Assembly (NCBI GenBank): GCA_025355345.1 | Contig: JANXZU010000105.1 | Span: 1 to 45,121, forward strand | DNA: 45,121 nt | Direction of reading: 5' to 3' | DNA from: Syntrophaceae bacterium | Lineage (GTDB): Bacteria; Desulfobacterota; Syntrophia; Syntrophales; Smithellaceae | In this document: piece after piece, positions 1 to 7,267 of the stretch | Position numbering within the stretch: position 1 is the stretch's first letter | How the letters are laid out: each line of letters begins with the position of its first letter | Made by a program: the position numbers and the translations under genes | Notes under the pieces: generated by a model | The model's input: only the letters and a program-made list of their open reading frames with translations | Database searches by the model: none | What the model was told of the DNA's origin: nothing

Positions 1-142
1 ATCTAAACAATATTTCTGAAAAAGAAGTTGCTTTTGTCGTCAATAAACTTAATAATCGACCACGAAAGTGCCTCAACTACCAGACTCCCCATGAGGTCTT
101 TTCTTTAGCTAAATGTGGTGCACTTTGAACTGGAATTCACCC
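1..142 (+). mobile_element. 3' end of an IS30-family insertion sequence
   Basis: The left edge holds the end of a transposase reading frame followed at once by a probable right terminal inverted repeat, around the stop codon and the following TGGAATTCACCC (125-142). IS30 elements typically end with a transposase whose last codons run into a repeat with a GAATTC-type core, which is what is seen. Only this end is in the window, so the other repeat, the target duplication and completeness cannot be judged. The exact right boundary is an estimate. Confidence 0.6.
3..128 (+). CDS. IS30-family transposase, C-terminal fragment (partial)
   Basis: An open frame enters from the left edge and stops at TGA 126-128, giving 41 residues. 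It contains VVNKLNNRPRKCLNYQTPHE, which corresponds to the conserved C-terminal LNNRPRK-LGY-TP-E motif of IS30-family DDE transposases, the end of the RNase H-like catalytic domain. The start and catalytic DDE residues lie outside the window. The enzyme would cut and join the element's terminal repeats. The family is clear from the motif, but whether the gene is intact cannot be seen. Confidence 0.75.
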   Translation, partial: LNNISEKEVAFVVNKLNNRPRKCLNYQTPHEVFSLAKCGAL

Positions 143-283
143 TTACTGGGTATTATGCAATAATTAATCACTTCTTAATCTCTGATACCTGATTGGAATA
201 AGCAAATTCATTAGCCAAATCTTTTAAAATATTATAACATGTTACCAAATCGATTATAACTAAAAAAGGAAATATTGCATATC

Positions 284-1984
284 ATGTATAACGAATCCGA
301 AAACGAAGATAAAAATGAAAAGTCCTTGCGCCTTCTGATAATATTCAGAATTATCATCATCACCCTGTTTCTGGGGTTGGCTATTTTTATTGCAATTAAA
401 AGTTCAGATTTTCCTATTTCACAAAATGTTTTCTACTTTCTTTGTTTTATCATTGCTTTAACGTACATATTTTCTATTATTTACTACTTAATGTTGAAAT
501 ATATAGATAATTTAAGGTTTAATATCTACCTGCAACTGGCAGTAGATTTAATATTGATAACATTACTTGTTTACCTTACCGGTAGTGTTAAGAGTGATTA
601 TTCAGTTATTTATACATTAGTTATAATTTATTCAGTCATTTTTTTGGGACGCAAAGGTGGTTTTATTGTTGCCTCGGCAGCCAGCATTTCTTATGGTTTA
701 CTTTTGGATCTTGAATTTTTTAAACTATTACCATCAATTTCTTATTTAGAACGTAATTACAATCTTAGTGCCGGTGACGTATTTGTTCGAATCCTGGTTC
801 ATATAATATCGTTTTATGTTTTAGCCTTTGTGTCGAGTATAGTCGTAGAACAGGAAAGAAAGACCAGATATTTACTTGCTGAAAAAGAATCAGAATTTGA
901 TCAGCTTGATCTGCTGTTTCGAAGTATAATTGAATCTGTCGATACAGGCGTGATGACAATTAATTTACATGGTAGAATTAAAACATTTAACAGGGCAGCA
1001 AAAGAGATTACCGGATTTCCACTTAAAAAAATAGAAAATCGCCAGATCGAAGATGTTTTTCCGGAACTCGCTCCTTTTTTTTCGGAAGTAAATGTTAATG
1101 ATCAAATTCGAAGCAGAAAGGAAGTTATAATAACTGGAGAAAAAAATAATAAGATTAATCTGGGTTGCTCCACATCACCATTGAAAGATAAACGTGATAA
1201 ACAAATAGGCAATATTTTAATTTTTCAAAATCTGACTGAAATAAAGCAAATGGAGGAAAATCTGGAAAAGAGCAAGAGACTGGCCTTGATTGGTGAAATG
1301 GCGGCGGGTCTGGCTCATGAAATGAGAAATCCGCTGGCTTCAATAACAGGCTCAATTCAACTTTTACAACAAGGACTGAATTTAGAAGAAACCGATAAAC
1401 GCCTGATGAATATAATATTGCGTGGCAAAGATCAATTAGATAACTTCGTACGTGATTTTCTTTTGCTTGCTTGTCCTATACCCATATCCAGAGAATTAGT
1501 GGATATCAATAAAGTTGCCGAGGAAGTTCTCGAAAATATTAAATTATCCAATGACTGGTTAAATACGATAAGAATTGCAAAAGTTTTTGAAGAAGAAGTT
1601 ATGATATTTGCTAACAGAGAACAGGTCAGGCAGATTATTTATAATCTTGTAATCAACGCTATTCAAGCCATGAAAGACGGTGGAGATTTATCCGTTGAAA
1701 TCAAAAAGCACAAACTTAGTGATCAGGAAGATTCTGTCGAAATTATAGTTAAAGATAGCGGCTGCGGAATTGAGGATAATGATTTAAATAAAATATTCGA
1801 ACCATTTTTTACAAATAAAGAAAAAGGAACCGGTTTAGGATTGGCAATAGTAAGTCGTTTTGTTGATGGTTACTACGGAAAGATTAAAGTTGAAAGCGTT
1901 ATAAATAAAGGCACAACATTTATTGTCGAGTTGCCCGGGAAAAAAGATGAACATAAACAAAATAGCAGTATAGTGTATTTCTAG
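284..1984 (+). CDS. pilS: PilS-type membrane sensor histidine kinase
   Basis: This is a membrane-bound histidine kinase that would phosphorylate the response regulator encoded 14 bases downstream. Counting from a TTG at 275, about six hydrophobic segments fill residues 20-192, as in PilS. A PAS domain follows (about 210-325), then the HisKA box with phospho-acceptor His348 in LAHEMRNPLAS, an N box (NLVINAIQAM), a G1 box DSGCGIED near 494 and a G2 box GTGLGLAIV near 518. The start is uncertain: TTG 275 lies only 4 bases after AGGA (267-270), whereas ATG 284 lies 13 bases after it; ATG is preferred. The six-segment PAS-HisKA layout and the NtrC-type partner support PilS, but no pilin gene is present, so the signal and regulon are inferred. 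Confidence 0.8.
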   Translation: MYNESENEDKNEKSLRLLIIFRIIIITLFLGLAIFIAIKSSDFPISQNVFYFLCFIIALTYIFSIIYYLMLKYIDNLRFNIYLQLAVDLILITLLVYLTGSVKSDYSVIYTLVIIYSVIFLGRKGGFIVASAASISYGLLLDLEFFKLLPSISYLERNYNLSAGDVFVRILVHIISFYVLAFVSSIVVEQERKTRYLLAEKESEFDQLDLLFRSIIESVDTGVMTINLHGRIKTFNRAAKEITGFPLKKIENRQIEDVFPELAPFFSEVNVNDQIRSRKEVIITGEKNNKINLGCSTSPLKDKRDKQIGNILIFQNLTEIKQMEENLEKSKRLALIGEMAAGLAHEMRNPLASITGSIQLLQQGLNLEETDKRLMNIILRGKDQLDNFVRDFLLLACPIPISRELVDINKVAEEVLENIKLSNDWLNTIRIAKVFEEEVMIFANREQVRQIIYNLVINAIQAMKDGGDLSVEIKKHKLSDQEDSVEIIVKDSGCGIEDNDLNKIFEPFFTNKEKGTGLGLAIVSRFVDGYYGKIKVESVINKGTTFIVELPGKKDEHKQNSSIVYF

Positions 1985-1998
1985 GAAGAGGTGAGATT

Positions 1999-3360
1999 AT
2001 GGCGAAAATTCTGGTTGTTGATGACGATCAGGGCATGCGGGAATTCATGGAAATAATGCTAACAAAAGAAGGTTATGATGTAACCACCGCCGATGAGCCT
2101 TCAAAAGCAATAACCCTTTGCCGCAAGATCGATTTTGATCTTGTCATTACAGACTTAAGAATGCCCAAAATTGATGGTATTGAATTTCTTAAAATAATCA
2201 AAGACCAGAAACCGGAAACAATAGTAATTCTAATTACAGCTTATGCCTCAGGAGAGACAGCGGTAAACGCGATGAAAGAAGGGGCTTATGACTACGTTGA
2301 AAAAGGCGGTAACATTGAGGATCTCAAGAAAGTTGTACGCGCGGCTTTGCTGAAAAAGGGGCTGGGAAATGAAAAACAAAATGTTAAAGATGAGGCGGTG
2401 GGTCAATCGACATTTTGTGGCATGATTGGTATAAGCAGAGAGATGCAAAAAGTTGTTGCAACTATTAGAAAAGTTGCCGATACTCCGGCTAATATTTTGA
2501 TTTTAGGTGAAAGCGGCACAGGAAAAGAACTTGTGGCACGTGCCATTCATGAAAACTCGTCACGTTCCAAAATGCCATTTATGGCTATTAACAGCGGTGG
2601 AATTCCTGAGAATCTGCTTGAAAGCGAGCTTTTTGGCTACATGAAAGGGTCTTTCACCGGCGCTTATGCTGATAGAGCGGGACTTTTTGAAATGGCGAAA
2701 GGAGGTACTGTATTTCTCGATGAAATCGGGGAATTACCTCCGGTACTGCAAGTAAAGCTTCTGCGTGTTGTGCAGGAAAGAACATTTCGGCGGATCGGCG
2801 GATCGGAAGATATTAAAGTTGATGTAAGGATAATTTCCGCTACCAACCAAAATCTTTCCGAAAGAGTCAAAAAGGGAAGCTTTCGTGAAGATTTATATTT
2901 TCGCCTCAATGTAATTCCGATTAATATGCCACCGCTTCGAGAACGAAAAGAGGATATACCACTATTAACCAGGCATTTTGTTGAAAAATACGCGCGCGAA
3001 TTTGGCAAAGAAGTTCGAATGATTTCAGTTTATGCGATGGAATTGCTCATGCAATACGCATTTCCTGGAAACATTCGTGAGTTGGAAAATATTATTGAGC
3101 GCGGCGTGGCAATGGAAACTTCTAATATAATATTGCCGGAAAACCTGGTAATATCAGCCAATGTTGCAGCCATGCCCATTTTTGATATCGAAATAACGGA
3201 TAAGGGAATCGATCTAAACGCGGAGATGGAAAAAATAGAAAGAAGAATCATCGAGAAAACTCTTACGAAAGTAAAAGGTTCAAAAACCAAAGCTGCCGAA
3301 CTGCTGCATGTGACTTTTGATTCCCTGCGTTACCGTATCGATAAGCTGGGCGTTGAATAA
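1999..3360 (+). CDS. pilR: PilR-type sigma-54-dependent response regulator
   Basis: This is an NtrC-class regulator with three domains: a receiver (1-120) with acidic D8-D10 and phospho-acceptor D52 in VITDLRMP; an AAA+ sigma-54 activator domain with Walker A GESGTGKE (170-177), the sigma-54 contact loop GSFTGA (217-222) and Walker B in GGTVFLDEIGE (235-245); and a C-terminal Fis-type helix-turn-helix (about 415-453). The contact loop has Ser where most family members have Ala. When phosphorylated by PilS it should oligomerise and drive RNA polymerase-sigma54 at type IV pilus or related promoters. It has its own GAGGTG ribosome site and lies 14 bases after pilS, so the two are an operon. The pilR name rests mainly on the partner kinase. 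Confidence 0.82.
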   Translation: MAKILVVDDDQGMREFMEIMLTKEGYDVTTADEPSKAITLCRKIDFDLVITDLRMPKIDGIEFLKIIKDQKPETIVILITAYASGETAVNAMKEGAYDYVEKGGNIEDLKKVVRAALLKKGLGNEKQNVKDEAVGQSTFCGMIGISREMQKVVATIRKVADTPANILILGESGTGKELVARAIHENSSRSKMPFMAINSGGIPENLLESELFGYMKGSFTGAYADRAGLFEMAKGGTVFLDEIGELPPVLQVKLLRVVQERTFRRIGGSEDIKVDVRIISATNQNLSERVKKGSFREDLYFRLNVIPINMPPLRERKEDIPLLTRHFVEKYAREFGKEVRMISVYAMELLMQYAFPGNIRELENIIERGVAMETSNIILPENLVISANVAAMPIFDIEITDKGIDLNAEMEKIERRIIEKTLTKVKGSKTKAAELLHVTFDSLRYRIDKLGVE

Positions 3361-3385
3361 AACAATCAATAATTATTTTAAGCAC

Positions 3386-4666
3386 TTATTTTTTCCGGTA
3401 CGGTTTTTCGATTATTTCTTCTTTTGATTCATCATACTGGGCAAGAAGATCTTTGAGATCCATGTCATGATCTTCCAGGATTACATAATGTTGTTCATCA
3501 TCTGGACTAACGGTTAATTTAGAGGAGTTTTCGGTTTTTAAGGCATCATCTATAGAGGACATGTAAATTACATCCTGAACAGCGTTGGGGTCTATAAGAG
3601 ACGAAACGAAATCTTTTTCCTTGGAGGAATCCGCCCCCATACCAAAGCTCTTGTTTGGAGGTATAAATGAGGAGCGTTCATTGATAAATTCTTTTTCATA
3701 AAGGTTCATCGTGTACATTCCCTCATTTCTGTTTGTAAGCATAACCGTTTCTAACTGTGTAAGCTTGTTTTCTCGAATGCTGCTTTGAACCGATGGTGTC
3801 CCCTTTAAAATGGAAAGAATCGGCACACGGAAACCTACTCTTTTAATATGAGTCAATTGCTGAACAATAAGCCAGGAAATAGTTGAGGCAAACTGATAGC
3901 GTATTACATCTTGATTTTCACCGGTAACGCAGTTGTTTATCCGATAAACCGCATCTTCCGCGTCGGTGGCGTGTACCGTGGCAAAAACGAGATGCCCGGA
4001 TTCAGCGGCATTTAGAGTTAGTCGAATTGTATCCGGTTCTCTTAATTCTCCTACGAATATTACATCGGGATCTTCTCTCAGAACGTCCAACAGCCCCTGG
4101 TTGAATGAAGGGACGTGGATACCGACTTCACGTTGCTCAATAAAAGATTTCTTCGGTTTAAATCTGTATTCAATAGGATCTTCTATTGTGATAATGTGCG
4201 AGGCCCTTGTGCGATTGATTTCCTCGATAATTGCCGCGACAGTTGTTGATTTACCGGAACCGGTACTTCCACAAACCAGTATGAGACCGGATTGAATTTC
4301 AACGATCTGGCTAAGCGACGGATGCAGATTGAGAGAAATTAGATCAGGAATAGTTTCCGGAAGCAGGCGGATAGCAAGGCTCAACCCACGAGTTGTATAG
4401 AAAGCATTGATACGCACCCGCACATGATTAAAAGATAGAGCAAAATCGACCGACCATCTTTTCCTGAGAGTCTGTAATTGCCTTTCACTCAACATTTCTT
4501 TGACCATAGCGTCTATTTCCGTGTGAGACCATTTGATATTTTTATCGAAATGGATAACGCCATCTCTGCGAAAAATTAATGGAAACCCCCCTGTAACGTG
4601 AAGATCGGAAAGCCTTTGTTTTATGGCGGCTTGGATTAAATCTGTGAAACGCTGATTCATATTCAC
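3386..4666 (-). CDS. PilT-like type IV pilus ATPase with a long acidic tail
   Basis: This is a hexameric secretion/retraction ATPase of the PilT/PilU group, which would power pilus disassembly at the inner membrane. Visible motifs are Walker A GSTGSGKS (133-140), Walker B within REDPDVIFVGELRE (197-210), a His box ESGHLVFATVHATDAEDA (222-239) and a degenerate form of the C-terminal PilT helix (AIRNLIREGK in typical members, SSIRENK here at 295-301). About 95 residues follow that helix, with an acidic DDEQHYVILEDHDMDL segment; PilT normally ends within some 40-50 residues of it. A good sigma-70 promoter at 4736-4764 and AGGAAG before ATG 4666 support the start. It converges on pilR with a 25-base gap. 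It could be PilT or an accessory paralogue such as PilU. Confidence 0.82.
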   Translation of the reverse strand: MNMNQRFTDLIQAAIKQRLSDLHVTGGFPLIFRRDGVIHFDKNIKWSHTEIDAMVKEMLSERQLQTLRKRWSVDFALSFNHVRVRINAFYTTRGLSLAIRLLPETIPDLISLNLHPSLSQIVEIQSGLILVCGSTGSGKSTTVAAIIEEINRTRASHIITIEDPIEYRFKPKKSFIEQREVGIHVPSFNQGLLDVLREDPDVIFVGELREPDTIRLTLNAAESGHLVFATVHATDAEDAVYRINNCVTGENQDVIRYQFASTISWLIVQQLTHIKRVGFRVPILSILKGTPSVQSSIRENKLTQLETVMLTNRNEGMYTMNLYEKEFINERSSFIPPNKSFGMGADSSKEKDFVSSLIDPNAVQDVIYMSSIDDALKTENSSKLTVSPDDEQHYVILEDHDMDLKDLLAQYDESKEEIIEKPYRKK

Positions 4667-4735
4667 TTCCTGACAGGCTGTTTGCTTGATAATGATTAGA
4701 TGCTTCTTGATAAAAATACTACATCTTATGGTCTA

Positions 4736-4764
4736 TCTATACGAAAATGGTGCATATGAGTCAA
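4736..4764 (-). promoter_or_regulatory. Sigma-70-type promoter for the pilT-like gene
   Basis: On the minus strand TTGACT (4759-4764) and TATAGA (4736-4741) are separated by exactly 17 bases (4742-4758), matching the consensus at five of six and four of six positions. The start codon at 4666 lies about 65 bases downstream. It is divergent from the promoter at 4795-4823; the two -35 boxes are about 30 bases apart. Confidence 0.6.
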
Positions 4765-4794
4765 GAAATTTAAACTACAGTCTTGACTTTTTTC

Positions 4795-4823
4795 TTGACT
4801 TTTTCCGACTATTTGCCTATATC
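4795..4823 (+). promoter_or_regulatory. Sigma-70-type promoter for the liv leader
   Basis: TTGACT (4795-4800) and TATATC (4818-4823) are separated by 17 bases, placing the transcription start near 4830. The transcript would run about 210 bases before livK and meet an intrinsic terminator at 4954-4992. A second, weaker box pair (TTGCCA near 4991 and TTAAAT about 17 bases on) lies after the terminator and could start livK transcription independently. Confidence 0.5.
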
Positions 4824-4829
4824 CCAACG

Positions 4830-4992
4830 CAAGAGGGGCAGGTAATGATGTTGAAAAAAATGTGTTTTAAACAGGCTGACTTTTTCTTCTTTTTTAGCTT
4901 TATTAGCTTCAAGGTCTGCCTGAGAGGATCATGACCAGTTGTAAAGGGAAATGAACCGTGGGCAGATACATAATTGCTCACGGTTTTTTTTT
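4830..4992 (+). ncRNA. Candidate regulatory leader or small RNA upstream of livK
   Basis: The non-coding stretch between the promoter at 4795-4823 and the terminator ending at 4992 would give a transcript of about 160 bases. The segment TCTGCC (4915-4920) can pair with GGCAG at 4837-4841 or with GGCAGA at 4961-4966, which overlaps the upper part of the terminator stem. Mutually exclusive pairings of this kind are the hallmark of an attenuator or riboswitch. No known riboswitch class was recognised, and it could equally be a free-standing small RNA or a decayed short gene. Treat it as a candidate only. Confidence 0.3.
4954..4992 (+). terminator. Intrinsic terminator ahead of livK
   Basis: AACCGTGGGC (4954-4963) pairs with GCTCACGGTT (4976-4985), ten base pairs with one G-T, around a 12-base loop, and runs into a tract of nine T residues (4984-4992). 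It lies 48 bases before the livK start, so it either ends the upstream leader RNA or conditionally attenuates the operon. Confidence 0.75.
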
Positions 4993-5039
4993 GCCATTAG
5001 CTTACTAATAAATTTAAATCTGTAAAAGGGGAGGGGAGA

Positions 5040-6245
5040 ATGAAAATAAAAAATGCTGTCTTGGCAGCAATTTTAGCAGCAGTATTTTTATGTTCCGGTG
5101 TTTTCAATGTTCAGGCAAAGGCAATTAAAGTTGGGGCAGCAATAAACTTGACCGGACCGGCATCAAGTTGGGGTAAGTTTCATGAAAAAGGGCAACGCGA
5201 TTACTTCCGCTATGTTAACGAGGTTAAAGGGGGAGTGTACGGTAACAAAATTGAAATGATCTCCGTGGATACCGCCTATAAAGTACCGGAAGCTCAGGCC
5301 GCAGTTCAAAAATTCGCCTTGCAGGATAAAGTCGATATTATCGCTACATGGGGTGCCGGTGAAGGCCTTGCGGCAAAACCGATAGTTCAAAAATATAAAA
5401 TACCAACTATCAATTACTCCACCAGCTGGGAATTACTGGAAAAGCCTGTTGATTATATGTATCTGCCTTTTGGCAGCTACAAAATGGATTGTTATGCAGT
5501 ATTCGAATATATAAAGGCAATTCACAAAGGTAAAGATGTACCAAAAGTCGGTCTGCTGACTTATAATAACGCTTATGGAAGATCAATTCATGAACCCAGC
5601 AAGCAATATGCCGAAAAGCTGAAAATCAACCTTGTTGCTATTGAAGAATTTCCACCCAAGACTGTTGATTTAAACACCGAATTATTGCGTCTGCAAAAAG
5701 CCGGTGTGGATTATGTTTTTATACAAATGCTGCCTTCGACAATAATTAGTGCGTTCAAGAGTGCTGACCGTATAAATTACAGCCCTGTGTTTCTGGGAAC
5801 ATGGACATCAACCGATCCTGATTTCTTCAAAATGGGAGCAGGCCTGATTCGTGACAGGCTTGTCATTCAATTTCCCGGCGGATTACCATCTGATAAGTCC
5901 AAAGGAATGGTTGTAATGAAGGAACTGTGGAAGCGTTATAAAACAGTTGATAAATTTGATGCCGCTTACTGGGAAGGCGTGGTTGTAGGAGTTATTATGG
6001 AGCGCGCATTTATTCGCGCCTATGAAAAAAATAAAGTTATTAATCCGGAAACAATTAATGCAGCAATGGAATCATTTAAAAATGAAGACTTTGGCGGATT
6101 AGTACCCAAGATTACCTATACCAAAGATGATCACGGAGCGTCATTTACTGCCCGCATGGTCAAAGTTAAAGAAGATGGAACCTTTGTACCGCTGACTAAT
6201 TTTTATGTTCCGGGCAAAGATAAGATTAAAATGCTCACTAAATAG
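5040..6245 (+). CDS. livK: Liv-type ABC transporter substrate-binding protein
   Basis: This is the periplasmic binding protein of a branched-chain amino acid-type (HAAT) ABC importer. A signal peptide is clear: basic start MKIKNAV, hydrophobic core, and cleavage expected after VQA at residue 26. The mature part begins AIKVGAAINLTGPASSWGK, the typical first strand of type I two-lobed binding proteins, and its 401-residue length is usual for the family. A GGGGAGGGG ribosome site precedes ATG 5040. It heads the liv cluster 48 bases after a terminator. Ligand identity cannot be read from the sequence. The CoA ligase within the operon suggests a carboxylic or aromatic acid as readily as leucine. 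Confidence 0.85.
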   Translation: MKIKNAVLAAILAAVFLCSGVFNVQAKAIKVGAAINLTGPASSWGKFHEKGQRDYFRYVNEVKGGVYGNKIEMISVDTAYKVPEAQAAVQKFALQDKVDIIATWGAGEGLAAKPIVQKYKIPTINYSTSWELLEKPVDYMYLPFGSYKMDCYAVFEYIKAIHKGKDVPKVGLLTYNNAYGRSIHEPSKQYAEKLKINLVAIEEFPPKTVDLNTELLRLQKAGVDYVFIQMLPSTIISAFKSADRINYSPVFLGTWTSTDPDFFKMGAGLIRDRLVIQFPGGLPSDKSKGMVVMKELWKRYKTVDKFDAAYWEGVVVGVIMERAFIRAYEKNKVINPETINAAMESFKNEDFGGLVPKITYTKDDHGASFTARMVKVKEDGTFVPLTNFYVPGKDKIKMLTK

Positions 6246-6260
6246 TTAAAAGGATTTTAA

Positions 6261-6424
6261 TCACGGATATGAACCCCAAAGCAAGCTTTGTGGTATCATA
6301 CCCTCCGCTTTGCGGGATTGTTCAACTTACCAATTCCGCTATGTTGGACATGACCTCAGGGTGACACTATAGTGCCCTTAAGGGTATTCAGGTTATTTGC
6401 ACTTTTGGAATTGGAGTTTCAGCA
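6261..6424 (+). repeat. Dispersed hairpin repeat, copy 1 (short type with insertion)
   Basis: The left part (6261-6340) runs from TCACGG through CCCCAAAGCAAGCTTTG and CCGCTTTGCGGGATTG to CCAATTCCGCT. The right end TTGGAATTGGAGTTTCA (6404-6420) matches the family terminus. Between them about 63 unrelated bases (6341-6403) replace the usual 14-base loop and contain their own GCCCTTAAGGG hairpin. The GGAG of the right end (6413-6416) sits 8 bases before the livG ATG and appears to serve as its ribosome site. Confidence 0.7.
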
Positions 6425-7252
6425 ATGAAAGCCTTTCGCGGCCGGCCATCGATAATGAATAACCGGCGAGAAGAAGATAAAAAAGCCGAGTTGGAAATCC
6501 AAGGCTTGCATTTGGCTTTTGGCGGAGTTGTCGCTGTAAATGATGTCGATCTTAGCGTGCACACCGGCGAATTGATGGCCATCATCGGTCCCAATGGGGC
6601 TGGTAAAACCAGCTTGCTCAATTGTATTACCGGGTTTTACCATCCCCAAAAAGGGAAAATTATTTTTAATGGCAAAGACATTACCCATCTCCATACTTCA
6701 GACCTTGTCGGAGTGGGGATAGGCAGAACATTTCAAAACATCGAACTCTTTCCGGGAATGACGGTGCTGGCCAATATGACGCTTGCCAGGCACATTCACT
6801 GCCATTATAGTTTTGTTCAATCATTTTTGTTTTCTGCAGCTGTAAGAAAAGAAGAAATCCGCCATCGTCAAATCCTGGAAGAAATAATTGATTTTTTGGA
6901 AATGCAGCCAATACGGAAAAAAACCGTCGGCTCTTTACCCTATGGAATGATGAAAAGAGTTGAACTGGGCAGAGCGTTGGCGCTGGAGCCAAGTCTGCTC
7001 ATTTTGGATGAACCTTTTGCCGGGATGAATCTGGAAGAAAAAGAAGATATGGTTCGGTTTCTACTGGAGTTGAATTCTCGCTTCGGACTGACCATGATCC
7101 TGGTGGAACACGATATGTCAATTGTCATGAGCATCGCCAAACGTATTATGGTGTTAAATTTTGGCGAAAAGCTGGGGGAGGGAACTCCAGAGGAAATAAG
7201 CAGCAATCCGGAAGTTATTAGAGCATATCTTGGTGATGCAGAAGCTGTATAG
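6425..7252 (+). CDS. livG: Liv-type ABC transporter ATPase LivG
   Basis: This is one of the two cytoplasmic ATPases of the HAAT importer. Walker A GPNGAGKT (55-62), the Liv-type signature LPYGMMKRVELGRALAL (about 170-186) and Walker B LLILDEPFAGMN are present. The signature has LPYG rather than LSGGQ, normal for LivG. The first 20 residues are not part of the ABC fold and the start is uncertain. ATG 6425 has GGAG 8 bases upstream, but that GGAG and the ATG lie at the right end of the repeat. ATG 6455 (MNNRREED) has no visible ribosome site. The gene is 16 bases before the acyl-CoA synthetase gene and clearly in its operon. Confidence 0.88.
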   Translation: MKAFRGRPSIMNNRREEDKKAELEIQGLHLAFGGVVAVNDVDLSVHTGELMAIIGPNGAGKTSLLNCITGFYHPQKGKIIFNGKDITHLHTSDLVGVGIGRTFQNIELFPGMTVLANMTLARHIHCHYSFVQSFLFSAAVRKEEIRHRQILEEIIDFLEMQPIRKKTVGSLPYGMMKRVELGRALALEPSLLILDEPFAGMNLEEKEDMVRFLLELNSRFGLTMILVEHDMSIVMSIAKRIMVLNFGEKLGEGTPEEISSNPEVIRAYLGDAEAV

Positions 7253-7267
7253 GAAAGACAAGGACTG

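Noticed and set aside
4686..4934. An 82-codon + strand frame between the pilT-like gene and livK
   Set aside because: It overlaps two convincing promoters and the leader RNA, is low in complexity (runs of Phe) and has no ribosome site or recognisable domain.
4910..4960. A TPP-riboswitch-like CTGAGA near GATCATGACC
   Set aside because: Only the CTGAGA element matches; the second conserved TPP segment is missing and the gene downstream is not thiamine-related.
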